From Flavobacteriaceae bacterium (GTDB lineage: Bacteria > Bacteroidota > Bacteroidia > Flavobacteriales > Flavobacteriaceae), in contig JABGSU010000012.1 of assembly GCA_018647605.1 (NCBI GenBank), positions 1 through 40,118 of the forward strand: a DNA stretch of 40,118 nucleotides. The letters run 5' to 3'. The notes under the pieces are model-generated. The model was given only the letters and a program-made list of their open reading frames with translations, searched no databases and was not told the DNA's origin. Shown piece by piece: positions 18,375 through 27,492 of the stretch. The stretch's first letter is position 1; each line of letters begins with the position of its first letter. Made by a program: the position numbers and the translations under genes.

Positions 18375-19262
18375 ATGAACACCCTATCCTATCTTGAGGA
18401 AGAGGCCATCTATATCATAAGAGAGGTGGTCGGGCAATTTAATAAACCCGTATTGCTGTTTTCGGGAGGAAAAGACTCTATTGTCTTGTTACACCTTTGT
18501 AAAAAAGCATTTCTGCCGGCAAAGATCCCTTTTCCGCTGCTTCACATCGACACAGGACACAATTTTCCTGAAACCATTGCCCTGAGAGATGAGTTGGTCA
18601 AACGTTATGAAGTACAATTACATATAGGCAGTGTCCAAGAAAGTATTGACCGAGGAAAAGTAGTTGAAGAAAAAGGCAAATACGCTAGTCGAAACAGCCT
18701 ACAAACCACCACCCTATTGGAAACCATCGAGCAGTACAAATTCGATGCCTGTATGGGGGGAGCAAGAAGAGACGAAGAAAAAGCTAGGGCCAAGGAACGG
18801 GTCTTTTCCGTTCGAGACGACTTTGGTCAGTGGAATGAAAAATTACAACGTCCAGAATTATTCGACATCCTTAACGGACAAATCCATTCGGGAGAAAACG
18901 TAAGAGCATTTCCGATCAGCAATTGGACAGAACTCGATGTATGGGAATACATCAGACATGAAAAACTCGAAATTCCTTCCATTTATTTTGCCCACCAACG
19001 CAATGTATTTAATAGAGATGGACAGTTAATGCCCTGTTCGGATTTTATCGTACACAATCCTGAAGAAGCTTTTGAGGAGACCGTTCGTTTCAGAACCGTA
19101 GGCGATATGAGCTGCACCGCAGCCGTTCCCTCTAAAGCCCTTGATCTAGACACAGTGATTAACGAAATCAAAGGCTCCTCGATTTCTGAACGCGGTGCAA
19201 GAATGGACGATAAACGCTCCGAAGGCGCAATGGAAGAAAGAAAAAAAGTAGGCTACTTCTAA
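18375..19262 (+). CDS. cysD: sulfate adenylyltransferase subunit 2
   Basis: Catalytic subunit of ATP sulfurylase, making APS from ATP and sulfate. The 295-residue protein has the PP-loop FSGGKDSIVLLHL, LHIDTGHNFPET, GGARRDEEKARAKER and the C-terminal RFRTVGDMSCTAAV, ending with the conserved SERGARMDDKRSEGAMEERKK-type tail. I chose ATG 18375-18377 just after cysH; an in-frame ATG at 18291 lies inside cysH and would add residues foreign to the family. It works as a heterodimer with CysN, encoded next. Confidence 0.96.
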   Translation: MNTLSYLEEEAIYIIREVVGQFNKPVLLFSGGKDSIVLLHLCKKAFLPAKIPFPLLHIDTGHNFPETIALRDELVKRYEVQLHIGSVQESIDRGKVVEEKGKYASRNSLQTTTLLETIEQYKFDACMGGARRDEEKARAKERVFSVRDDFGQWNEKLQRPELFDILNGQIHSGENVRAFPISNWTELDVWEYIRHEKLEIPSIYFAHQRNVFNRDGQLMPCSDFIVHNPEEAFEETVRFRTVGDMSCTAAVPSKALDLDTVINEIKGSSISERGARMDDKRSEGAMEERKKVGYF

Positions 19263-19271
19263 AAAAAATCA

Positions 19272-20510
19272 ATGGAAATTTTAAGAATAACAACCGCAGG
19301 AAGTGTGGATGACGGGAAAAGTACACTTATTGGAAGGCTACTTTACGAAACGGACTCCCTAAAAACAGACCAAGTAGAAACCATCGAAGCCAAAAGTAAA
19401 TCGCTAGGATACGACTATATCGATTTCTCTTTGGCAACAGATGGCCTTTTGACCGAACGAGAACAGGGCATTACAATAGACGTCTCTCACCTCTACTTCA
19501 GCACTCCCAAAAGAAGATTCATCATCGCTGATGCTCCAGGTCATGTGGAGTACACCAGAAACATGGTAACAGGCGCCTCCAATGTCAATGTAGCCATCAT
19601 ACTGTTGGATGCAAGAAAGGGAGTCATGGAACAAACCAAAAGACACCTCTATATCACCCAATTAATGGGGATCAAACACTTGATCTTTACCATCAACAAA
19701 ATGGATTTGATTGATTACGACGAGCAACAATTCAACAGCATTGTAACCGAAATAAAAAAGCTAGTCGATCAATACGATTGGAATCCCGAATTGGACTTTA
19801 TCCCTGTTTCTGCCCTCAAAGGGGACAATGTCATTCGTAAAAGTAATCAAATGTCGTGGTACAATGGTACAGACCTTTTGAACCTAATCAAATCATTGAC
19901 CATAACCGAAGACGTCAGTGGAGACGGCGTTTTACAAGTGCAATATGTCATCCGTCCCAAAACTGAAAAATTCCACGACTACAGAGGCTTTGCTGGTAAA
20001 GTCAAAAGTGGGGTCTTCCAAAAAGGAGACCAAATTGAAGTTTTTCCGTCTGGGCAAAAAACAACCGTTAAATCCATTGAAAAATACGGTCAAAACAAAG
20101 ATGAGGTTGTAGAAGGTGAAAATGCAACACTCTTGCTTGAAGATGAAATTGATGCCTCTAGGGGCAATGCAATTGTAAAAACCAAACACCGTTTAAAAAC
20201 CGATAAACAACTTCAGGCCAAAGTCTGTTGGATGCAATCCAGCGACCTCAATCCCAATAGCAAATATTGGTTGCAACAAGGAGTAAATAAAATCTTGGTC
20301 AAAGTCAACGACATCGCTTCCAAAATAGATTGGGAAGCATGGAAATCAGTGCCAACCAATCGCTTGACCATGAATGATATTGGAGCCGTCAATCTCCAAT
20401 TGGCACAACCCTTAATTTATGCCCCCTACAGCTCCAATAAAAGTTTAGGAGCATTTATTTTAATTGATGCACAAACCAATAATACTGCCGGTGTAGGCTT
20501 TATACTATAA
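19272..20510 (+). CDS. cysN: sulfate adenylyltransferase subunit 1 (GTPase)
   Basis: Regulatory GTPase subunit of ATP sulfurylase, coupling GTP hydrolysis to APS synthesis. Of 412 residues, the EF-Tu-like G domain shows GSVDDGKSTLIGRLL (G1), DAPGHVEYTRNM (G3), NKMD (G4) and SALKGDN (G5). Beta-barrel domains II and III follow. There is no C-terminal APS kinase (CysC) domain, as expected with an APS-type reductase. It starts nine bases after cysD and ends three bases before the sulfite reductase. Confidence 0.95.
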   Translation: MEILRITTAGSVDDGKSTLIGRLLYETDSLKTDQVETIEAKSKSLGYDYIDFSLATDGLLTEREQGITIDVSHLYFSTPKRRFIIADAPGHVEYTRNMVTGASNVNVAIILLDARKGVMEQTKRHLYITQLMGIKHLIFTINKMDLIDYDEQQFNSIVTEIKKLVDQYDWNPELDFIPVSALKGDNVIRKSNQMSWYNGTDLLNLIKSLTITEDVSGDGVLQVQYVIRPKTEKFHDYRGFAGKVKSGVFQKGDQIEVFPSGQKTTVKSIEKYGQNKDEVVEGENATLLLEDEIDASRGNAIVKTKHRLKTDKQLQAKVCWMQSSDLNPNSKYWLQQGVNKILVKVNDIASKIDWEAWKSVPTNRLTMNDIGAVNLQLAQPLIYAPYSSNKSLGAFILIDAQTNNTAGVGFIL

Positions 20511-20513
20511 ATA

Positions 20514-22592
20514 ATGAAAAGTTTTAGAACAGAAATAGAAAACCCTATTGTAGAGAAAGACATACTGGATTTGGAACAAAAAATCCATGACTTTCACAAC
20601 AACAACATAGACGAAGAAAAATTCAGAAGTTTAAGATTGGCAAGAGGGGTTTATGGGCAGCGTCAACAAGGCGTACAAATGATTCGCATCAAACTCCCAT
20701 TAGGGAAATTTACAGCCCAACAACTCCTTCGTATGGCAGAAGTTTCAGATGAGTTTGCTTCGGGAAACCTTCACATCACCACTCGCCAAGACATACAATT
20801 GCATTATGTTCCTCTGGACCGAACACCAGAACTATGGGCCACTTTGGAAAGGGATAAAATCACCTTGAGAGAAGCCTGTGGAAATACCGTTAGAAATGTC
20901 ACTGCATCAGTCTATGCTGGAGTGGATCCCAAAGAGGCCTTTGACCTTACTCCCTATGCTCAGGCATTTTTTGAGTACTTTCTCAGGAATCCCGTTTGTC
21001 AAGAAATGGGTCGAAAGTTCAAAGTTGCTTTTTCCAGTTCATCCGATGACCAAGCCCTGACTTTTATTCACGACCTAGGGTTTATTCCTAGGATAAAAGA
21101 TGGAAAAAGAGGTTTCCGTGTTCTACTGGGTGGTGGCATTGGATCACAACCCCTAGGTGGCAACGAAGTATTCGACTTTTTGGAAGCCGATCGTGTTATT
21201 CCTTTTAGTGAGGCCGTCATCAGGGTTTTTGACCGACATGGAGAACGCAACAGGCGAAACAAAGCCCGACTCAAATTTTTGATCAAAGAAATAGGTTTAG
21301 ATACCTTTCTACAATGGGTTAGCACCGAGGAAAAAAGCTTGATCCATACTTCCATTAACATTGAAGCCCCAGAAAGGGAACTTAAAGAACCCCTTTACAA
21401 AGAAGGTAAAATCCCAACAATCGATGATCCCGCTTTCGAAGATTGGAAAAAAACCAACCTCTATGCCCAAAAACAAGAAGGCTATTTTGCTGTAGGAATT
21501 CCAATAATCGTAGGAGACATAGATTCTAAAAAAGCTCGTCAACTAGCTAAAATCGTCCTGCAGTATACAAAAGACGACAATCGTTTTTCTTATGGACAAA
21601 GCATCTTGTTAAGAGATGTAAAAGAAGAACATATTCCTGCCCTATATTTGGCCCTCAAAGCCCTAGAATTTGACAGAGTGGGATTTCAGCGCATCAATGA
21701 CATCGTAGCCTGCCCTGGAACCGATACTTGTAATCTGGGAATTGCTAGCAGTACAGGATTGGCCAAGGTGCTCCAAAGAGTCATCGAAAAAGAATATCCT
21801 GAATTGATTCAAAAACACCAAATCGATATCAAAATCAGTGGGTGTATGAATGCTTGTGGACAGCACACCTTGGCCCATATTGGGTTCCAGGGCATGACCG
21901 TAAAATCCGATGGAAAAATTGCTCCAGCCACCCAAATCCTTCTCGGAGGGGGAGTGTTGGGCAATGGTACAGGAAGATTTGCCGATAAAGTCCTGAAAGT
22001 GCCTTCCAAAAGAACACCCGATGTATTGCGTTGGATTTTGGATAATTTTGAAAGTCACCGCCAAAACAATGAAGATTTTTTCACCTATTACGATCGAAAA
22101 ACCAAAGACTATTATTACCAAAATCTAAAACACTTCAGTGATGTTGATCAACTTACAGCTGATGATTTTATCGACTGGGGAGTCAAAGAAAAATATGAAA
22201 AAGCCATTGGCATAGGCGAATGTGCTGGCGTTACCATTGATCTGGTTCAAACCCTATTGTATGATGCCGAAGAAGCCCTAGGTTGGGCTCAAGAAGCCAT
22301 ACAAGAAAACCGTTTTTCAGATGCTACTTACCATGCATACAATGCAAGACTAAGAGCCGCCAAAGCGATTTTAACCAAAGGAAATGCCAAGATCAACAGT
22401 CAAGCTTCCATCATCGACGCTTTTGATCCCGAATATCCTGAGTATTTACAAGAAAACGGCTTGACTTTTAAAGAGGATATTTTAAAAATACAAAAGGAAA
22501 AACCCACAGCCCCCTTCTCCAAAAAATACGTAGAACAAACACAACCCCTACTGTTGTGGATTGAAAACCATTGTCATGTTAAGAGTGAATAA
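20514..22592 (+). CDS. siroheme sulfite reductase with C-terminal HEPN domain
   Basis: Reduces sulfite to sulfide by six electrons at a coupled siroheme/4Fe-4S centre. The 692-residue protein has the ferredoxin-type nitrite/sulfite reductase fold, with repeat 1 about 35-290 (including LHITTRQDIQLHYV and EACGNTVRNVTAS). Repeat 2 runs about 320-540 with cluster ligands C400 and C406 (CPGTDTC) and C444 and C448 (SGCMNACGQH). Residues about 570-690 form a helical HEPN-like domain (ALGWAQEAIQENRFSDATYH, YNARLRAAKAIL). Operon context favours sulfite over nitrite. It has no flavin domain, so electrons must come from ferredoxin or similar; a ferredoxin-NADP reductase gene closes the operon. Confidence 0.9.
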   Translation: MKSFRTEIENPIVEKDILDLEQKIHDFHNNNIDEEKFRSLRLARGVYGQRQQGVQMIRIKLPLGKFTAQQLLRMAEVSDEFASGNLHITTRQDIQLHYVPLDRTPELWATLERDKITLREACGNTVRNVTASVYAGVDPKEAFDLTPYAQAFFEYFLRNPVCQEMGRKFKVAFSSSSDDQALTFIHDLGFIPRIKDGKRGFRVLLGGGIGSQPLGGNEVFDFLEADRVIPFSEAVIRVFDRHGERNRRNKARLKFLIKEIGLDTFLQWVSTEEKSLIHTSINIEAPERELKEPLYKEGKIPTIDDPAFEDWKKTNLYAQKQEGYFAVGIPIIVGDIDSKKARQLAKIVLQYTKDDNRFSYGQSILLRDVKEEHIPALYLALKALEFDRVGFQRINDIVACPGTDTCNLGIASSTGLAKVLQRVIEKEYPELIQKHQIDIKISGCMNACGQHTLAHIGFQGMTVKSDGKIAPATQILLGGGVLGNGTGRFADKVLKVPSKRTPDVLRWILDNFESHRQNNEDFFTYYDRKTKDYYYQNLKHFSDVDQLTADDFIDWGVKEKYEKAIGIGECAGVTIDLVQTLLYDAEEALGWAQEAIQENRFSDATYHAYNARLRAAKAILTKGNAKINSQASIIDAFDPEYPEYLQENGLTFKEDILKIQKEKPTAPFSKKYVEQTQPLLLWIENHCHVKSE

Positions 22593-23343
22593 AGGGTCAG
22601 TAACCCTAGTAGGGGCTGGACCTGGTGATCCAGATCTATTGACCCTTAAAGGGCTCAAAGCCATTCAAAAATCAGATGTCATTCTCTATGACGCTTTGAT
22701 CAATCCAGTGCTATTGGAACACAATCCGACTGCCAAAAAAATCTTTGTGGGAAAAAGAAGAGACTTTGTCAAAAAAACCCAAGCGGAAATCAACGCACTT
22801 ATCATTGCATACGCCTCCAAGGGTTTGGATGTTGTTCGTTTAAAAGGAGGAGACCCTATGGTTTTTGGAAGGGCTTGTGAAGAACTGGAAGCCGCACAAA
22901 AAGTAGGACTTTCCACTACTGTAGTAGCTGGGATTGCCTCCTATGCTGGCATAGCGGCACAGTATCAAATACCGTTGACCAAAAGAGCCGAGCACGAAAG
23001 TTTTTGGGTGGTCACTGGACATACCCGATCTGGGAAACTATCCTCAGATATTGCCTTAGCAGCGCAATCTTCTGCTACCATTGTCGTGTTGATGGGTATG
23101 AAATTTCTTCCCGAGATCGTGGCTAATTTCAAAAAACACAAAACTGGAAACCACCCCGTAGCAGTGATCCAAAATGGAACCACTGCTGCCGAAAAATTAT
23201 TGGTGGCTGACCTGAATACCATCGTAGAACAAGTTGATCAATATGGAATCCAAAACCCTGCAGTACTCATCTTTGGAATGGCTGCCAACGATCCTGTTAC
23301 AAATTATAAAAATTGGGTTCAAAAAGAAGCCGTAGCCCTATGA
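22576..23343 (+). CDS. cobA: uroporphyrinogen-III C-methyltransferase
   Basis: Methylates uroporphyrinogen III twice with S-adenosylmethionine to give precorrin-2, the first step to siroheme. The 255-residue protein has the SUMT signatures VGAGPGDPDLLTLKG, YDALI, VRLKGGDPMVFGR, GIASYAGIAAQYQIPLTKR and WVVTGHTRSGK. I use ATG 22576, which overlaps the sulfite reductase gene by 17 bases; an earlier TTG at 22561 is possible but unneeded. It supplies the cofactor of the neighbouring sulfite reductase. A vitamin B12 role cannot be excluded but no other cobalamin genes are present. Confidence 0.94.
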   Translation: MLRVNKGSVTLVGAGPGDPDLLTLKGLKAIQKSDVILYDALINPVLLEHNPTAKKIFVGKRRDFVKKTQAEINALIIAYASKGLDVVRLKGGDPMVFGRACEELEAAQKVGLSTTVVAGIASYAGIAAQYQIPLTKRAEHESFWVVTGHTRSGKLSSDIALAAQSSATIVVLMGMKFLPEIVANFKKHKTGNHPVAVIQNGTTAAEKLLVADLNTIVEQVDQYGIQNPAVLIFGMAANDPVTNYKNWVQKEAVAL

Positions 23344-23906
23344 ATACCCTCTATCCTATTTTTATCAAAGCCCACCAGTTACAATTCCTTATTGTAGGGG
23401 GTGGTTTTGTAGCCCTTGAAAAGCTGGAGTTTTTATACAAATCCAGTCCAGAGGCACAGGTCACTTTGGTGGCTCCTTTTATAAGGGAGGAAACCTTGGC
23501 TTTTATCGAGAACAAAGCCGTCAAGGTCATTCCCAAAAAATACCACAAGCGGTACCTCAAGAATAAAAATATCGTTATTGCTACTACAGACAATCCAGCG
23601 ATAAACCTTAAAGTTAACGCAGATTGTAAAAAACGTCACATTCTGGTCAATGTAGCCGATACACCTGACCAATGTGATTTTTATATGGGAGGCATTGTTA
23701 CCAAGGGAAATTTAAAAATCGGTATTTCCACCAACGGGAAATCCCCTACCCTAGCCAAAAGATTACGTCAATGGCTTGAAGCCATCCTTCCTGAGGAAAT
23801 TGACCCACTGCTAGAAACTTTGAGAAAATACAGAAAAACATTAAAAAATGACTTTGAATACAAAGTCAAGGAAATGAATAAAGTAACCGAATCACTAATC
23901 AAATAG
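23340..23906 (+). CDS. precorrin-2 dehydrogenase / siroheme synthase N-terminal domain protein
   Basis: Oxidises precorrin-2 to sirohydrochlorin, and in Met8p-type proteins also inserts iron to make siroheme. The 188-residue protein has the NAD-binding LIVGGGFVALEKLEFL, IVIATTDNPAINLKV, NVADTPDQCDFYMGGIVTKGNLKIGISTNGKSPTLAKRLR (conserved core) and a short helical C-terminus. Its ATG overlaps the cobA stop (ATGA, 23340-23343), so the two are coupled. Together they cover the CysG functions that are fused in enterobacteria. Confidence 0.92.
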   Translation: MNTLYPIFIKAHQLQFLIVGGGFVALEKLEFLYKSSPEAQVTLVAPFIREETLAFIENKAVKVIPKKYHKRYLKNKNIVIATTDNPAINLKVNADCKKRHILVNVADTPDQCDFYMGGIVTKGNLKIGISTNGKSPTLAKRLRQWLEAILPEEIDPLLETLRKYRKTLKNDFEYKVKEMNKVTESLIK

Positions 23907-23909
23907 AAA

Positions 23910-24932
23910 ATGATCAAAACAGATATCATCATTATTGGAGCAGGGCCCGTAGGGCTATTTACGATTTTTGAAGCAGGACTGATGAAATTACATTGTCATG
24001 TGATCGATGCCATTCCGCAAGTTGGGGGTCAACTCAAAGAAATCTATCCCAAGAAACCCATCTATGACATTCCAGGTTTTCCCAGTGTTTTAGCGGGTGA
24101 CCTTATCGATAATTTAGAAAAACAAGCCGAACCCTTCCAACCCGGATTTACCCTTGGGGAAAGAGCAGAAAATATTGAAAAACAAGAAGACGGAAGTTTT
24201 ATCGTTACCACCAATGAAGGCACACAGCATCACGCCCCGTCAGTCATTATCGCAGGAGGTTTGGGAAGTTTTGAACCCCGTAAACCTTTGGTTGAAAACC
24301 TTTCGGATTTTGAGAAAAAAGGAATTGAATACATGGTCAGGGAGCCAGAAACTTTTTTAAACAAACGCCTGTTCATTTCGGGGGGAGGAGACTCTGCACT
24401 GGACTGGTCCATTTACTTCGCTGAAAACAGCAATCTGCCTGTGGGACTCGTCCATCGATCCGATATGTTCCGCGGGCACAAAGACTCCGTAGAACAGGTT
24501 TACCAACTTCAGGAAAAAGGTAAAATCGAATTGTACACTCATGCCGAAATCAAAAAAGTGACTGGAAATGAGATTTTGGAATCCATCGAGCTACATCAAA
24601 AAGAGCGAGAGCCCAAGATCATAGCAGTAGATTATTGGTTGCCTTTATTTGGACTGTCTCCCAAACTGGGGCCCATCGGAGATTGGGGATTAGAAATTGA
24701 GAAAAACGCCATTAAGGTTGACCATACTTTGGACTACCAAACCAATACAAAAGGGGTTTTTGCTGTGGGAGATGTCAACACCTATCCAGGCAAACTAAAA
24801 TTGATCCTCTGTGGTTTTCACGAAGCCACTTTGGCCGTCCAGTCTTGCTACAAGATCATCAATCCCGATAAAAAATTTACGATGAAATACACCACTGTAC
24901 AGGGAGTACAGGGCTTTGAAAAAGTGGTATAA
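23910..24932 (+). CDS. thioredoxin-reductase-like ferredoxin-NADP(+) reductase
   Basis: Flavoprotein of 340 residues of the TrxR-like ferredoxin/flavodoxin-NADP reductase family. It shows the FAD motif IIGAGPVGLFTIFEAG, PQVGGQLKEIYPKKPIYDIPGFP, a second dinucleotide motif ISGGGDSALDWSIYFAEN for NADPH, and the C-terminal FAVGDVNTYPGKLKL. There is no CxxC redox pair, which separates it from true thioredoxin reductases. As the last gene of the cys operon, three bases after the siroheme gene, it likely reduces the ferredoxin that feeds sulfite reductase. The ferredoxin itself is not encoded here. Confidence 0.88.
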   Translation: MIKTDIIIIGAGPVGLFTIFEAGLMKLHCHVIDAIPQVGGQLKEIYPKKPIYDIPGFPSVLAGDLIDNLEKQAEPFQPGFTLGERAENIEKQEDGSFIVTTNEGTQHHAPSVIIAGGLGSFEPRKPLVENLSDFEKKGIEYMVREPETFLNKRLFISGGGDSALDWSIYFAENSNLPVGLVHRSDMFRGHKDSVEQVYQLQEKGKIELYTHAEIKKVTGNEILESIELHQKEREPKIIAVDYWLPLFGLSPKLGPIGDWGLEIEKNAIKVDHTLDYQTNTKGVFAVGDVNTYPGKLKLILCGFHEATLAVQSCYKIINPDKKFTMKYTTVQGVQGFEKVV

Positions 24933-24938
24933 CCCCTC

Positions 24939-25022
24939 CTATAATCTGGACTGAATCACGGCTACAACACCGAGAACTATACAAACGACTAGGGAAGCGA
25001 GTACAATATTTCCTAAACCCAT
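24939..25022 (-). CDS. possible 27-residue single-pass membrane peptide
   Basis: An ATG at 25020-25022 opens 27 codons ending in TAG. The product begins MGLGNIVLASLVVCIVLGVV and ends AVIQSRL: one uninterrupted hydrophobic stretch of about 20 residues with a basic C-terminal end, the form of a small membrane protein. It starts 21 bases after the Ig-like lipoprotein gene and could be cotranscribed with it. No clear Shine-Dalgarno is seen, which is normal for this group. It fills almost all of the convergent gap with the cys operon. Function unknown; chance origin is possible. Confidence 0.4.
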   Translation of the reverse strand: MGLGNIVLASLVVCIVLGVVAVIQSRL

Positions 25023-25043
25023 TGTTTTTTTTCAAAGTTAGTA

Positions 25044-26702
25044 TTAATTTGAGATTTCCAAAGAATCAATCATTGAAAAGCTTTCGACTTCAGAAGGTAT
25101 TTTTAACTGCTGATTAACATCCCAGTTGGCCTTGAGTTCAATTGTATCTGGGGAGAAATAAACCATTTCGGGTTGAATTTTTTTAAGGTAATTTCCAGTA
25201 TCCCATTTTTTATTACCATTTCGGTCTTTAGTATAACGAAATAAATAACTTCCGGGCAATAAGTATTTGAATTCATAAGCATCGTATTCACTGACCTCAT
25301 CAAATCTCCTTAGTGCCTCCCCTTTGAGATTGACCAATTCCAATATAAAAGGATCTTCGTCGTCTCTAATGATCTCTACGATAATATTACCATAGTCAGC
25401 GATGGGCTTAGTTTTACTTCTAAATCTCAAAGTATCGTGGGTATTTCCCCAAAAATCCACCAAGGCATTGGGTAACAATTGAATTTTATAATCATCATTT
25501 GGCAACCAGTCGTAGAAAAGTGATAGCCTATCATAATTTTTATCCAAAGAAGCTTTAAAAGAAATGGGCAACGAATCCAAGCCTTTGATTTTGATCAAAT
25601 CCAAATTGATTTTGACCAAAGGTAAATTCGATTCGATCTTAAAACTATCCAATAATCCCATAGATCCCGACGTCAGTAGCTTGATTTGAAGTGAATCCCT
25701 CAACACTTTTTTAAACTTGATATTATATGTTTTGGTCGTGTCTTTTTCTTTAATACCAAACTTTAAGGAGTCTAACTCAGGCCCTCTAAACCAAAAATTC
25801 AAAGTATCCGTCTTTCGGTTGTGATTGATCAAATATCTAAAATTTCGAGCCACTTTACTTTTTACTTCAATAGCACTTAGGTCGGGTTCTCCGTAGTAAC
25901 CAAAACCGATTTGACTGGAATTGATAAAAAAGGGTCTTGCCCAGAAAAGATTGGGGATTTCATTAAAAATCCTGAAGTTGAGAATACTGTCTCGAGGCAG
26001 AGTGATTGGTTTTTCCAAAAAGCCAATTTTATCCTCATTTTGATCAAAAAAATAGTTTCCACCTACATCTTTTATTGCAATGATTTCATAAGCGCCAGGA
26101 CGTAGATTTTTAAAATTATAGACCACCGAATCCAACGTACTTGTGGCATAAAAAGGTTTTTTGAGGAAAATCGTAGAATCCGAAAATGTACTATCTATCG
26201 GATACAAATGAATCGAAGTGTAGGGTTTAGTAATTCGATCAAAAGCATCCGTTATTTTTCCTTTTATTTCTAGAGAGTCTATAATGGGTCCAGTGGAAAG
26301 CGTATATTGAAAAAAAGGCAGGCCATTACCCTCATTATTATCGATTATACTTTCCCCAAAATTAAAAGTGTAAGTCGTTTCCGCTCGTAGTGAATCCAGA
26401 AGCTCTATCTGTATTTTTTTGGAAACCGTTCCTTGAGGTTTGATCTTGAATTGATCGGGTTCCAAAGGGGGCGAAATGATCAATTGTTTGGAAATATCCT
26501 TCAATTTGATGAACTCATCGAAAGTAATGGTGATCTTTTCTTTATCAAAAAAAGTGGTATTCATCTTGGGAGAAGCATTTACCATCACGGGTGGCAGGGT
26601 GTCTTTAAGCCCCCCCGTAGGAGAAGATCTTTTGGCACATTGCACAAGGGAAATCACAATCAAAAAAAGTAAAAGATGCTTTCCGAATTTATTCATACCC
26701 AT
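25044..26702 (-). CDS. Ig-like domain lipoprotein
   Basis: Predicted surface or periplasmic lipoprotein of 552 residues (550 if ATG 26694-26696 is used). The signal sequence ends in the lipobox SLVQC. SSPTGGLKDTLPPVMVNASP then leads into a Big_5/SbsA-type Ig-like domain (about residues 35-135, ITFDEFIKLKDISKQLIISPP). Further beta-rich repeats follow, including DGNYFFDQNEDKIG-like and RDRNGNKKWDTG-like loops. The architecture is common in Bacteroidota and usually unassigned in function. It reads in the same direction as comF upstream. Confidence 0.8.
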   Translation of the reverse strand: MGMNKFGKHLLLFLIVISLVQCAKRSSPTGGLKDTLPPVMVNASPKMNTTFFDKEKITITFDEFIKLKDISKQLIISPPLEPDQFKIKPQGTVSKKIQIELLDSLRAETTYTFNFGESIIDNNEGNGLPFFQYTLSTGPIIDSLEIKGKITDAFDRITKPYTSIHLYPIDSTFSDSTIFLKKPFYATSTLDSVVYNFKNLRPGAYEIIAIKDVGGNYFFDQNEDKIGFLEKPITLPRDSILNFRIFNEIPNLFWARPFFINSSQIGFGYYGEPDLSAIEVKSKVARNFRYLINHNRKTDTLNFWFRGPELDSLKFGIKEKDTTKTYNIKFKKVLRDSLQIKLLTSGSMGLLDSFKIESNLPLVKINLDLIKIKGLDSLPISFKASLDKNYDRLSLFYDWLPNDDYKIQLLPNALVDFWGNTHDTLRFRSKTKPIADYGNIIVEIIRDDEDPFILELVNLKGEALRRFDEVSEYDAYEFKYLLPGSYLFRYTKDRNGNKKWDTGNYLKKIQPEMVYFSPDTIELKANWDVNQQLKIPSEVESFSMIDSLEISN

Positions 26703-26732
26703 CCATTATGCAAACAAAATAACGCAATATTC

Positions 26733-27437
26733 TCAAGACAACCTACTGGCAAGCGACACAATACTAATGCGACCCCCGCAAGCTTGTAAAATAGCATTTC
26801 CACAACTGGAAAGGGTTGCCCCAGTGTTAATCACATCGTCCAACAACAACCAATGTTTAAAAGAATAGCTTTTCTTGCGATTAACTGCAAAAACCTGATC
26901 TACCTCTTCACATCGATCAGCGGTTTGCATTTTGGCCAGTTGTCGGGTTCGTTTCTTTCGATAGACCAAATCGTCAACTAAAGGGAGTTTCAGGTGTTTT
27001 GCCAAACTTTCTGAAAATAATTGTATTTGATTGTATCCTCTTTGTTTCAATCTCTTGGGATGCAACGGTAATGGCAAAACAGCATCCACTCCACCAAAAA
27101 CTTTTGACACCTTCAACTCGGGTGCCTACCAGTTTCTCAAGAAAGACCCTATTTCTTGTTGATCTTGATATTTTAATTGATGAAATAAGGACTGAACTCT
27201 GCTGTTTTTTTGGAAATTGAATAAAGCCATTGCCCGCTCCACTCTGAGGTGATCATTCATCTTTTTCCACAGGGTATTGTGATGAACCCATGGGTGATCG
27301 GTTTGAGGAAGTGACAATTGACAATCAAAACAAATCACCTTTTCGGCACCACAAAGGGGGGTCATACACGCCGGGCAAAGCTTGGAAAAAAAAAGAGAAA
27401 CAAATGCACGAAGGCTGGGCAAAACTAAATTTTTCAT
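26733..27437 (-). pseudogene. comF: comF family phosphoribosyltransferase interrupted by an in-frame amber codon
   Basis: Competence/phosphoribosyltransferase homologue. The first part (27437-27129) has the zinc-finger pairs CPAC and CFDC and SLFHQLKYQDQQEIGSFLRNW. The second part (27125-26733) has LPLPLHPKRLKQRGYNQ and the PRPP motif LLLDDVINTGATL. Both lie in one frame, divided only by TAG at 27126-27128; the joined length of 234 codons is normal for ComF. A single base change (for example TTG to TAG, giving RNWLAPEL) would restore it. The second half has no ATG of its own before the conserved region. It may be a true null allele or a sequence error. Confidence 0.85.
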
Positions 27438-27477
27438 CGAAATAGATTCTAGGCACTTTAAAAATACGAAAAAGAGT

Positions 27478-27485
27478 TATTTTTG
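27478..27485 (+). promoter_or_regulatory. -7 element upstream of glyQS
   Basis: TATTTTTG, a full TAnnTTTG match, ends only seven bases before the glyQS ATG; a TTTA lies about 18 bases upstream as a weak -33 element. Use of this box would give a leaderless or near-leaderless mRNA. Confidence 0.4.
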
Positions 27486-27492
27486 CCACATT

